From positions 248,001 to 312,000 of the forward strand of contig NZ_UGGU01000003.1 of the NCBI RefSeq assembly GCF_900450765.1: 64,000 nt of DNA, given 5' to 3'. Origin of the DNA: Fusobacterium necrogenes. GTDB lineage: Bacteria > Fusobacteriota > Fusobacteriia > Fusobacteriales > Fusobacteriaceae. Under the pieces are notes generated by a model, which was not told the origin of the DNA, searched no databases, and was given only the letters and a program-made list of their open reading frames with translations. Of this stretch, positions 44,128 through 53,115 are shown piece by piece. Position 1 is the stretch's first letter, and the number at the start of each line of letters is the position of its first letter. The position numbers were made by a program, and so were the translations under genes.

Positions 44128-45474
44128 ATGAAGAATTTTATTAAATTAATCAAAGCAGAGATAAAAAATATAAAAAATGTTAAACATGGGATAATTGATT
44201 TTAAAACTAATATTACAGGAATATATGGACAAAATGGTTCTGGAAAAACTGCTTTAGTAGATTCTACTAATATATTAAAAGCTTATTTATTAGGAAGAAA
44301 ATTAGACTCTTTTTATGATTTAATTAATGTAGAAGCTAAAACTTGTAATCTAGATTTTACATTCGAAGTTGAGATAAGTGAGAAAAAATATAAAATATTT
44401 TTAGAAGTTACTCTAAAAAAAATAAAGAAATTTGTTGAAAATGAAGAAGTTAATGGGGTTGTTGTAGATAAGGAGATTATAAAATACTCTGAAATTATTG
44501 GGGAAAAAGCAACAAGTAAAAAAGTTTTAATTGGAAGTTCTAAAAAAGAAGTTCTAAAGAATAGTGAAAGTTTTAAAAAATTACTTTTAGATGAAGAAGA
44601 GAAAATTAATTTGATGGTTATAAAAAAAGTAGCTGAAAATGAGTCAACTTCATTTTTATTTATAGAAGAATTAATGAAAGTTCTAATTAAATATAAGGAA
44701 AATTATCAAGAAATAATCAATATAATTTTAGCTTTAAAAAAATTTGGAGTAAGTGATTTAATTGTAATTACAAATGAAAATCTAGGTATTATTAATATGA
44801 ATAATGTCTTTCCTTTAAATGTAAGGACTAATAAAAGTTTTGGAAGTTTTTTAATTACTGAGCAAAATATAGTAATTGATGAAAAAATGTGTGATGAGCT
44901 TCATAGAGTTATAGAACAGATAAATATTGTTTTACATTCAATAATTCCAAATATGAGTTTAGATTTATTCGAAAAAAATAAAGAACTTGTAGAAAAAAAT
45001 AGGGTAAATGTAGTCTTCCAATTAATTTCTATAAGAAATGGTAAGAAAATACCTTTTAAAAATGAATCAGAGGGAATTAAAAAAATTGTATCTATCCTAA
45101 GTGCTGTAATAGCCACTTATCATAATAAGGGAATATGCTTAGTAGTTGATGAACTAGACTCTGGAATATTTGAGTATTTACTTGGGGAGCTATTATCTAT
45201 ATTAGATGAAGGTATTAAAGGACAATTGATTTTTACTTCTCATAATTTAAGAGTATTGGAAAAGTTAGATAAGGACTCTCTTGTATTTACAACAGTTAAT
45301 GAAGAAAATAGATATCTTAGACTAAAAAATATTAAACCAAGTAATAATCTAAGAGATGTGTATATTAGAGAGATGACTATGCAGGAACAAAATGAGATTT
45401 TATACGAAGAAACAAATAATGGAGATATAGAATTTGCTCTATATGAGGCAGGTGTATTAGATGCCAAAAAGTAA
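44128..45474 (+). CDS. AAA-family ATPase of an AbiL/RloAB/PARIS-like pair
   Basis: A 448-residue SMC/ABC-type ATPase. Walker A is GQNGSGKTA at about residues 35-43. The C-terminal signature and Walker B are ESEGIKKIVSILSAVI and LVVDELDSGIFEYLL, then TSHNLRVLE with the switch His. The middle is Lys/Glu-rich helix. The next gene, overlapping by 14 bp, encodes a TOPRIM protein, so the pair has the architecture of toxin/nuclease sensors such as AbiLi/AbiLii, RloA/RloB and AriA/AriB. Which family it belongs to is not certain from sequence alone. It opens the defence island. Confidence 0.8.
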   Translation: MKNFIKLIKAEIKNIKNVKHGIIDFKTNITGIYGQNGSGKTALVDSTNILKAYLLGRKLDSFYDLINVEAKTCNLDFTFEVEISEKKYKIFLEVTLKKIKKFVENEEVNGVVVDKEIIKYSEIIGEKATSKKVLIGSSKKEVLKNSESFKKLLLDEEEKINLMVIKKVAENESTSFLFIEELMKVLIKYKENYQEIINIILALKKFGVSDLIVITNENLGIINMNNVFPLNVRTNKSFGSFLITEQNIVIDEKMCDELHRVIEQINIVLHSIIPNMSLDLFEKNKELVEKNRVNVVFQLISIRNGKKIPFKNESEGIKKIVSILSAVIATYHNKGICLVVDELDSGIFEYLLGELLSILDEGIKGQLIFTSHNLRVLEKLDKDSLVFTTVNEENRYLRLKNIKPSNNLRDVYIREMTMQEQNEILYEETNNGDIEFALYEAGVLDAKK

Positions 45475-46126
45475 TGAAGAGGAAATCAAAAAAAGAAAAG
45501 TAGTTTTAATTTTAGTTGAAGGAGCAAGTGATAAAACTGCTCTAGGGTTAATAGAAAAATTTTATAGAAGTAGAAACTTAAAGGTTTATATAACAAATGG
45601 AGATATAACTTCAAATGGAACTACAACATTTACTAACTGTACAGATAGTTTAAAAGAGATTGTTAGAGAATTTAGAGAGGATAAAAAATTAGAAAAAGAG
45701 GATATATCAGAAATAATTCATATTATTGATACTGATGGAGCTTTTATTCCTGATGATTGTATTGTAGTTGATAAAACTCTTTCTGATTTTTATTATACTT
45801 TAGATTGTATAAAAGCTAATAGTAAGAGAAAAGTAAAGATTAGAAATGATAGGAAAATAGAAATTATTCAAAAATTATTGAATACTAAAAAAATAGATAA
45901 AGCAATTAATTATAGAATGTTTTATATGTCTTGTAATTTAGACCATGTTCTTCACAATGAAATGAATTTAGATAATACTTTGAAAGTAGAAAAAGCTTTT
46001 GAATTTAGAAGAAAATTTAATAATAATAAAAGTGGATTTATAGAATTTTTTAACTCTTCCGAATGTAAAGCTAATGGAAATTATAAAGCTACTTGGGATT
46101 TTATTCAACAAGGGAAAAACTCCTAA
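45461..46126 (+). CDS. TOPRIM-domain partner protein with an early stop
   Basis: A 221-residue protein with a TOPRIM/RloB-like core: VLILVEGASDKTALGLIEKF supplies the catalytic Glu, and IIHIIDTDGAFIPDD the DxD. The N terminus MPKSNEEEIKKRKV overlaps the ATPase gene by 14 bp. The frame ends GKNS at a TAA (46124-46126). Reading on in the same frame gives 19 more codons, LNELEAEENK at the end, before a second TAA at 46184-46186, so a TTA-to-TAA change may have removed about 20 C-terminal residues. The nuclease site is intact, so function may remain. Confidence 0.75.
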   Translation: MPKSNEEEIKKRKVVLILVEGASDKTALGLIEKFYRSRNLKVYITNGDITSNGTTTFTNCTDSLKEIVREFREDKKLEKEDISEIIHIIDTDGAFIPDDCIVVDKTLSDFYYTLDCIKANSKRKVKIRNDRKIEIIQKLLNTKKIDKAINYRMFYMSCNLDHVLHNEMNLDNTLKVEKAFEFRRKFNNNKSGFIEFFNSSECKANGNYKATWDFIQQGKNS

Positions 46127-46186
46127 AAAAGATATAATAATTGGTGGATATTTCTTAATGAGTTAGAAGCTGAAGAAAATAAATAA
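46127..46186 (+). pseudogene. in-frame continuation of the TOPRIM gene beyond its stop
   Basis: Directly after the TAA at 46124 the same frame stays open for 19 codons, coding KRYNNWWIFLNELEAEENK, then a second TAA. The composition (Trp-Trp, hydrophobic then acidic) suits a natural C terminus. Confidence 0.55.
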
Positions 46187-46444
46187 TAGGAGAACGAGTT
46201 ATCATAAATTGTAAAAAAATAAACAAAGAATTATAAATAACTTATTTAATAATAAATTTAACTTAAATAATTTGTTACTAATAGAGCAGAATCAAGAGTA
46301 GTATGCTCCTCTCAAATAGTCAGAGTTATATGAAAAAATTAAAAATATACAGTAATATTTTAATTATAATACAAAACTAAAAATATAATCAATTGTAAAG
46401 GAGGAGTGTGGTATAAGTTTTATATTTATATCATACAAGTTAAA
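46187..46444 (+). other. intergenic region before the restriction-modification gene
   Basis: No gene is visible. It is AT-rich, with TATAAT at 46365-46370 as a weak -10 candidate. AAGGAGGAG at 46398-46406 abuts a GTG, leaving the start of the next gene ambiguous. Confidence 0.4.
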
Positions 46445-49400
46445 ATGAGCTTGGGAAATATTTTAAAAAAAATGGAAAGAGATTCCTTTTCTTTAAGAGA
46501 TAAGGGGACAAGATTTGAAGAATTAATAAAAAATTGGTTTTTATCAGCTCCACTATATTGTGATGATATTAAAGAAATATGGTTATGGAATGAATTTCCA
46601 TACAGAAATCAGTTTGGTGGAAGTGATAGTGGAATAGATTTAGTTATTTTGACAGATAAGAATGAATATCAAGCTGTACAATGTAAATTTTATAGTTCTG
46701 ATAAACATATAGATAAAGCAGATGTAGATACATTTATCTCTACTTCAGCTAAACTTTTTGAAGTTGATGGGATAAAAGTAAAGTTTTCAAGTAGATTATT
46801 TGTTTCTACAACTAACCATTGGTCTAAAAAAGCTAGTGATTTAATAGAAAACCAAGAGATACCTGTTACAAGAATTTCATTAAATACTCTTGAAGATTCA
46901 GGGGTAGATTGGGATAAATTATATTTAGGAAATACTGGAGATAAAGCTAGAAAAGAGAAGAAAAAAATTAGAGAACATCAAGAATCAGCTTTAAAAAATG
47001 TTCATTCACATTTTAAAAGTGCTAATAGAGGAAAGTTAATCATGGCTTGTGGAACAGGAAAGACTTTTACTTCACTAAAGATAGCTGAAAATGAAACTAA
47101 TGGAAATGGATTAATTTTATTTTTAGTACCTTCAATAGCACTATTGGGGCAAACATTAAGAGAGTGGTCTAGTGATATAGAAGGGAAATTATATCCTATC
47201 TGTATATGTTCAGACTCAAAAATTACTAAAAAAACTAATAATGATAGTACAGGAATGAGTGTTGTTGATTTAGCTTTGCCAGCTACTACTGATGTAAATA
47301 AAATTGTAAGTCAATTAGAAACTTTAAAGGATAAAGAAGGTTTAAAAGTTGTTTTTTCAACTTATCAATCAATAGATGTAATTTCTAGGGCTCAACAGGA
47401 AATACTAGCTAAAGATTCTACTTTTGGAGTTTTTGATTTAATAGTTTGTGATGAAGCTCATAGAACAACAGGGGTAGCTCTTGCTAATGAAGAGGAAAGT
47501 AATTTTATAAAAGTTCATGATAATGAGTTTATAAAAGCTAAGAAAAGACTATATATGACAGCTACACCAAGACTTTATGATGATAACTCAAAATCTAAAG
47601 CTAAAGAAAATAATGCTTATCTATGTTCTATGGACGATAGAGGAATCTATGGAGATGAAATATACAGAATTGGATTTGGAGAAGCTGTTCAAAGAGAATT
47701 ATTAACAGATTATAAAGTTTTAATTTTAACATTAAATCATAGTCAAGTTCCTAGAGAGATACAAGCTTTAATTTCAAATGGAGATATTGAATTTAAGATA
47801 GATGACGCTTCAAAACTAATGGGGTGTATCAATGGATTATCTAAACAAATTCTTGATAAAGAAGGAATAGTAAAAGCTTCTGACCCTAACCCAATGAAGA
47901 GAGCAGTTGCTTTTTGTAGAGATATAAAGACATCTAAGAAGATTACAAGTGATTTAAATGAGTTCTCAAATACTTATATATCTTCATTAAAAGAAGAAGT
48001 ACAAGAAAAGATGGTTGAAGTTTCTTCTAAGCATATTGATGGAGGAATGAATGCTCTTGAAAGAGAAAATCTATTATCTTGGCTAAAACAGGATAGTAAA
48101 AATGAAAGAGAGTGTAAAATTCTTACCAATGCCAGATGTCTTAGTGAAGGAGTAGACGTTCCTACACTTGATGCAGTACTATTTTTATCAGCTAAAAACT
48201 CACAAGTAGATGTAGTTCAATCTGTTGGTAGAGTTATGAGAAGGGCAGAAGGGAAAAAATATGGATATATAATAATACCTGTTGTTGTTCCAGCAGATAA
48301 GAAACCTGAAGAAGCTCTAAATGATAATGAAACATATAAAGTAGTTTGGAGTGTATTAAATGCTCTAAGAGCTCATGATGAAAGATTTAATGCTGAAATT
48401 AATAAAATAGACTTAAATAAAAGAAAACCCCAAAATATCCTAATAGGAACAGTAGATAATACAGGAAAAGAAAGAAAATATAAAGAAAATAAATATGAAG
48501 TAAATGAAAGACAAATGAGTCTTAATATGGATATAGACAGATTACAAAATGCTATATATGCTAAGATGGTTGAGAAAGTTGGAGATAGAAAATACTTTGA
48601 ACGTTGGGCTAAAGATGTTGCTAGAATAGCACAAATTCAAATTGATAGAATAAGAGATTTGATTGCTAGAGATAAGCAATGTAAGAAAGCTTTTAATAAA
48701 TTTATAGAGGGATTACAGAAAAATATTAGTCCTGATATTGATGAAGAGCAAGGAATAGAGATGTTATCTCAACATATAATAACCAGACCTATATTTGAAG
48801 CTTTATTTGAGGGATATTCGTTTGTTAAGAATAATCCTATATCTCATTCTATGCAAGATATTTTAGATTTTTTATTACAAGGACAAATAGAAAAGGAAAC
48901 TGAAGAGTTAAATAAGTTTTATGAAGATATTAAATTTAAAATAGAAAAGATTGATAATGCTGAAGGAAAACAAAGAATTATAGTTGAGCTATATGATAAA
49001 TTCTTTAAAACTGCTTTTGATAAATTAGTAGATAAATTAGGAATAGTATATACTCCTGTTGAAGTAGTTGATTTTATTATCAATTCAGTAGAAGAGCTTT
49101 TAAATAAAGAGTTTGGAAGAAGTTTAAGCGATGAAAACGTTAATATCTTAGACCCATTTACAGGAACAGGAACTTTTATTTCAAGACTTTTACAAAGTAG
49201 AATAATCAAAAATAAAGATTTAGAAAGAAAGTATAAGTATGAAATCTATGCTAATGAGTTAGTTCTGTTGGCTTATTATATAGCAACTGTAAATATAGAG
49301 AATGTGTATCATGACTTAGAAAAGGAAAATTCTATTGAAGAGGTTGATTATAAAGAATTTGAAGGAATTTGTTTAACGGATACTTTTCAATTAAGTGAAG

Positions 49401-51247
49401 ATGATAATGAGATTCAAATGTTTGACTTAGCTTTTAAAGAAAATTCTGAAAGAGTAAATAGACAAAAGAAAGCACCACTACAAGTTATAATAGGGAATCC
49501 TCCATATACAATAGGACAAAGTTCTGCTAATGATAATGCCCAAAATAAAAAATATCCTAAATTAGATAATAAAATATTAGAAACATATTCAAAGGAATCT
49601 TCTGCAGGATTAAATAAAGCATTATATGATGCGTATATTAAAGCATTTAGATGGGCAACTGATAGATTAGATAAAACAGGTGGTATAATAGGTTTTGTAA
49701 CAAATGGAGCTTGGATTGATGGTGGTTCTACTTCAGGATTTAGAAAAGTTATTGAAAAAGAATTTACTTCAATTTATGTATTTAATTTAAGAGGAAATCA
49801 AAGAACTTCAGGAGAACTTTCAAGAAAAGAAGGTGGAAAAATATTTGGTAGTGGCTCAAGAACTCCAATCGCAATAACATTCTTAATAAAAAATCCTAAT
49901 ATTAAGAAAGAAAAAGCTTCTATTTACTATCATGATATAGGTGATTATTTAACAAGAGAAGAAAAACTAAAAATAATCTCTAATTTTAAATCAGTAAAAA
50001 ATATAGATTGGATAATATTAACTCCTAATCAAGAGGGGGATTGGATTAATCAAAGAAATGAAAAGTTTGATACTTTTATTCCTTTAATTGATAAAGATAA
50101 TAAAAATAATAAAAATACTTTCTTCAATATTTCATCTAACGGAGTAGTAACTAATAGGGATACATGGGTGTATTCTTATTCAAAAGGACAATTAGAAAAA
50201 CAGATGAGAGATACTATAAAATTCTATAATACTCAGATTGATAAGATAGAAAAAGTTAGAAAAACAGATGAAAATAGTGATATAGAAGATATTATAGATA
50301 CTAATCCTAATAATATTAGTTGGTCAGCTGATTTAAAGAAAAGAGCTAATAGATTAGAGAAAGATATTTTTGATATAAACGAAATAAAAGTTTCATTATA
50401 TAGACCTTTTTCAAAACAACATTTATATTACTCTAAAAAATGGATAGAAAGATTTTCTCAACAAAGTAAATTTAAAGGAGTTGCCATTGGAATGTTGGGA
50501 ATAGGAGGAAAACATAATTTTTCTTCTCTTATTTTAAAAGAAATTGGAGATATTCAAACTTTTCAAAATGCGAATTTTTATCCTTTATATTATAGTGAAG
50601 AAAGTTCAAATAGTACTTTATTTACTTCTAAAGAAAATAAGAAAGATGGAATAACAGATTTTATCTATAATTTAGCTAGAGAAAAATATGGAGTGCCAAG
50701 AATAACTAAAGAGGATATTTTCTATTATGTCTATGGATTCTTACATAATGAAGATTATAGAAAAGAATTTGAAGCAGATTTAAAGAAAACTATACCGAAA
50801 TTACCTTTAGTTGACGAATACCAAGATTTTAAAAAGTATTCTGATATAGGAAGAGAATTAGCAGAACTTCATCTAAACTATGAAACTCTTGAAAGACCTG
50901 AAGGAATTATAGTTGAAGGAGAAGAATTAGGAAATTATAGAGTTGAAAAAATGAGCTTCATAAAAAAAGGAGTAAAAGATACTATAAATTATAATAGTAG
51001 TATAACTATAAAAAATATTCCTTTAGAAGCTTATGATTACCAAGTTAATGGAAAGAGTGCTATTGAATGGATAATGGAAAGATATGCTGTAATAACAAAT
51101 AAAGATAGTGGTATTACAAATGACCCTAACCTTTGGTGTGATGAGCATAATGACCCTAAATATATTTTAAATCTTTTATTAAGTATAATAACTCTTTCAT
51201 TGAAAACTAATGAGCTAGTAAAAGAGTTACCTAAAGTTGAGTTTTAA
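46445..51247 (+). CDS. single-chain type ISP restriction-modification enzyme (nuclease-helicase-methyltransferase)
   Basis: A 1600-residue protein with all activities of a type ISP (LlaGI-like) restriction system. N-terminal Mrr-like nuclease: GSDSGIDLVI and QAVQCKFY (D-QxK, residues 60-88). SF2 helicase: Walker A MACGTGKTFTS near 200, DEAH in VCDEAHRTTG near 335, and motif VI QSVGRVMRRAEG. N6-adenine methyltransferase: DPFTGTGTF (motif I, near 902) and NPPYTIGQ (motif IV, near 1017). The last 450 residues would be the target-recognition domain. Such enzymes cut between two converging complexes. MSLGNILKKMERDSFSLRDK is the preferred start by family; GTG at 46406 next to AAGGAGG is an alternative. 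CBASS genes follow. Confidence 0.93.
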   Translation: MSLGNILKKMERDSFSLRDKGTRFEELIKNWFLSAPLYCDDIKEIWLWNEFPYRNQFGGSDSGIDLVILTDKNEYQAVQCKFYSSDKHIDKADVDTFISTSAKLFEVDGIKVKFSSRLFVSTTNHWSKKASDLIENQEIPVTRISLNTLEDSGVDWDKLYLGNTGDKARKEKKKIREHQESALKNVHSHFKSANRGKLIMACGTGKTFTSLKIAENETNGNGLILFLVPSIALLGQTLREWSSDIEGKLYPICICSDSKITKKTNNDSTGMSVVDLALPATTDVNKIVSQLETLKDKEGLKVVFSTYQSIDVISRAQQEILAKDSTFGVFDLIVCDEAHRTTGVALANEEESNFIKVHDNEFIKAKKRLYMTATPRLYDDNSKSKAKENNAYLCSMDDRGIYGDEIYRIGFGEAVQRELLTDYKVLILTLNHSQVPREIQALISNGDIEFKIDDASKLMGCINGLSKQILDKEGIVKASDPNPMKRAVAFCRDIKTSKKITSDLNEFSNTYISSLKEEVQEKMVEVSSKHIDGGMNALERENLLSWLKQDSKNERECKILTNARCLSEGVDVPTLDAVLFLSAKNSQVDVVQSVGRVMRRAEGKKYGYIIIPVVVPADKKPEEALNDNETYKVVWSVLNALRAHDERFNAEINKIDLNKRKPQNILIGTVDNTGKERKYKENKYEVNERQMSLNMDIDRLQNAIYAKMVEKVGDRKYFERWAKDVARIAQIQIDRIRDLIARDKQCKKAFNKFIEGLQKNISPDIDEEQGIEMLSQHIITRPIFEALFEGYSFVKNNPISHSMQDILDFLLQGQIEKETEELNKFYEDIKFKIEKIDNAEGKQRIIVELYDKFFKTAFDKLVDKLGIVYTPVEVVDFIINSVEELLNKEFGRSLSDENVNILDPFTGTGTFISRLLQSRIIKNKDLERKYKYEIYANELVLLAYYIATVNIENVYHDLEKENSIEEVDYKEFEGICLTDTFQLSEDDNEIQMFDLAFKENSERVNRQKKAPLQVIIGNPPYTIGQSSANDNAQNKKYPKLDNKILETYSKESSAGLNKALYDAYIKAFRWATDRLDKTGGIIGFVTNGAWIDGGSTSGFRKVIEKEFTSIYVFNLRGNQRTSGELSRKEGGKIFGSGSRTPIAITFLIKNPNIKKEKASIYYHDIGDYLTREEKLKIISNFKSVKNIDWIILTPNQEGDWINQRNEKFDTFIPLIDKDNKNNKNTFFNISSNGVVTNRDTWVYSYSKGQLEKQMRDTIKFYNTQIDKIEKVRKTDENSDIEDIIDTNPNNISWSADLKKRANRLEKDIFDINEIKVSLYRPFSKQHLYYSKKWIERFSQQSKFKGVAIGMLGIGGKHNFSSLILKEIGDIQTFQNANFYPLYYSEESSNSTLFTSKENKKDGITDFIYNLAREKYGVPRITKEDIFYYVYGFLHNEDYRKEFEADLKKTIPKLPLVDEYQDFKKYSDIGRELAELHLNYETLERPEGIIVEGEELGNYRVEKMSFIKKGVKDTINYNSSITIKNIPLEAYDYQVNGKSAIEWIMERYAVITNKDSGITNDPNLWCDEHNDPKYILNLLLSIITLSLKTNELVKELPKVEF

Positions 51248-51258
51248 ATAATATTTTT

Positions 51259-51283
51259 ATAGAGAGCAAAATTTGCTCTCTAT
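51259..51283 (+). terminator. hairpin between the type ISP gene and CBASS
   Basis: TAGAGAGCAAA (51260-51270) pairs with TTTGCTCTCTA (51272-51282). The tail is only weakly T-rich. Confidence 0.55.
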
Positions 51284-51307
51284 ATGTTTCTTAAGGAGGT
51301 ATTAAAA

Positions 51308-52429
51308 ATGACAAATAGATTAAATAAAAATGAAACATTAGAAAGAATAGTAAAAAATATGGATATAACACCAACAATGTATAGAAATGCTGAAGATAAG
51401 TATAAAGCTTTAGCAAAATATTTAGGAGATAATGGTTTAGAATGTGATATTTATCCACAGGGGTCATTTTCATTAGGGACTGTTATAAAACCATTAAAAG
51501 AAGGAAAAAGAAAAGAATATGATTTAGATTTTATATGTGTTATTAACAATAAGGGAGATTTAGAAGCAAAAAAGTTTAGAGAAAAAATATGGGAAATACT
51601 TAATCAAAATGAAAATTATTCAAAAAGAATAAAAGAATATGACAAATGCTTTACATTGGAATATAGTGAAATCAATGGAACAGGATTTAATATAGATGTT
51701 CTTCCAGCAAAATCTTATATCAATAATTTTATTTTATTAATAAATAAGATTGATAAGGAAAATGTAGAGTGGTTTAAAGGGAATCCTAAGGGTTATAGTG
51801 AATGGTTTAAATCAGTTAATGATAGATATCCACAAGCACAGAAAATTAATGAGTTTAATAATAGTTTAATAGCAAAAGAAAGTGTAGAAGAGTTACCTGA
51901 TTATTTTGATAGAACTTCTCTACAAAGAGTTATTCAAATTTTAAAATACCATAGAGATTATTTTTACCATATGAGAAGAAAAGAAAATAAAAAAGTAATA
52001 TCAGCAATAATTACAACATTATGTACTAAAATTGCTGAAACTACTAATTTTACTCAGTTAAATACAATAGATTTATTAACTTATATTACTTCTGAGTTAT
52101 GTATTTATGCTCAATTACTTTCTAGAGATAATTTAGACCAAAGATATACAAATAGAACTGTTATTAAAAAAATAAATTGTAAATGGGAAATAATCAATCC
52201 TGTAAATTCAGAAGATAATTTAGCTGACAGTTGGAATGAAGATATTGAAAAACCAAAATTATTTTTTGAATGGATAGAAGAAATCAGAAAAGAGTTTGCA
52301 ATAACAAATGAAAAAGAATACTTGAGTAATTTTTCTAATATATTTGGTAAAGAAAATTTAAGTGATGAGATGAAATCAATTTTAGGAGCTTCTCAAATTG
52401 TTGAACCTATGAAACCATGGAGGAAATGA
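51308..52429 (+). CDS. CD-NTase of a CBASS system (cyclic oligonucleotide synthase)
   Basis: A 373-residue cGAS/DncV-like nucleotidyltransferase. The catalytic signature is complete: PQGSFSLGTVIKP (GS at residues 52-53), DLD with Asp72 and Asp74, and the third acid Asp130 in GFNIDVLPA. The C-terminal helical domain follows to residue 373. It makes a cyclic di- or oligonucleotide upon phage infection and activates the effector. An AAGGAGGT ribosome site precedes the ATG. The stop overlaps the E2 gene start by one base (TGATG). The family clade (A-H) cannot be assigned without alignment. Confidence 0.9.
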   Translation: MTNRLNKNETLERIVKNMDITPTMYRNAEDKYKALAKYLGDNGLECDIYPQGSFSLGTVIKPLKEGKRKEYDLDFICVINNKGDLEAKKFREKIWEILNQNENYSKRIKEYDKCFTLEYSEINGTGFNIDVLPAKSYINNFILLINKIDKENVEWFKGNPKGYSEWFKSVNDRYPQAQKINEFNNSLIAKESVEELPDYFDRTSLQRVIQILKYHRDYFYHMRRKENKKVISAIITTLCTKIAETTNFTQLNTIDLLTYITSELCIYAQLLSRDNLDQRYTNRTVIKKINCKWEIINPVNSEDNLADSWNEDIEKPKLFFEWIEEIRKEFAITNEKEYLSNFSNIFGKENLSDEMKSILGASQIVEPMKPWRK

Positions 52430-53115
52430 TGGAATATGTATATGAATTTTTAAAAAATTTTCCTTTTTTTAAAATAATAGAGAACACGTCTAAAGAATTT
52501 GTTATGCAAGGTTACTTAGAATTTAATTTAGAATATAAGGGGATAATTTTATATAAAAAACTTCTTTTAAAAATAGTAGTTAATAAAAATTATCCTATTT
52601 CATTACCTAAAGTTTATGATGTTGAAAACATTCTTTTAAAGACTTTTCATAAAAACGCTGATGGTAGTTTATGTTTAGGAACAGAATTAGAATTAAGAAA
52701 GGCTCTTTTTAATGATTACTCTTTAAAAAATTGGATAAATCAATGCTTAAATCCTTTTATTTATTCCTCATTATATTTTGAAAAATATAAAGAACCAATT
52801 TTTGGAGAAAGAGAGCATGGAACAAAAGGAGAATTAAATTCTATTAAAGATTATTTAGAACTTTCTACCTTTAGAGAAACATATTTATTTCTTAATATTA
52901 TTTTATTTAGAAAATATAAAAGAAAGATTTTTAAAAGAAATAATAAGATAAAAAAAATCCTATGTCCCTTGTGTGATAATAGATTTTTTAAATGTAAACA
53001 TTATTTGAAATTAAGAGAATTAGATTTGTATTTTAATAATAATTTATTAAAATATTTAAAAGATTTAATACAAAATTATGAAATGGAGGTAGAATATGAT
53101 AAATATAAAAAATAA
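52429..53115 (+). CDS. E2-like ubiquitin-conjugation-fold protein of short type II CBASS
   Basis: A 228-residue protein with an E2 (UBC-fold) domain. The motif NADGSLCLGTELELRKAL places Cys82 where E2 proteins carry the catalytic cysteine; LPKVYDVEN and NYPISLPK correspond to the E2 beta-strands before it. It lies between a CD-NTase and an S-4TM effector without E1 or JAB genes, the arrangement called short type II CBASS, where the E2 protein primes the synthase by attaching its C terminus to a target. The C-terminal CPLCDNRFFKCKHY may bind zinc. GGAGG favours the ATG at 52429 over 52417. Function is inferred from neighbours and motif. Confidence 0.85.
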   Translation: MEYVYEFLKNFPFFKIIENTSKEFVMQGYLEFNLEYKGIILYKKLLLKIVVNKNYPISLPKVYDVENILLKTFHKNADGSLCLGTELELRKALFNDYSLKNWINQCLNPFIYSSLYFEKYKEPIFGEREHGTKGELNSIKDYLELSTFRETYLFLNIILFRKYKRKIFKRNNKIKKILCPLCDNRFFKCKHYLKLRELDLYFNNNLLKYLKDLIQNYEMEVEYDKYKK

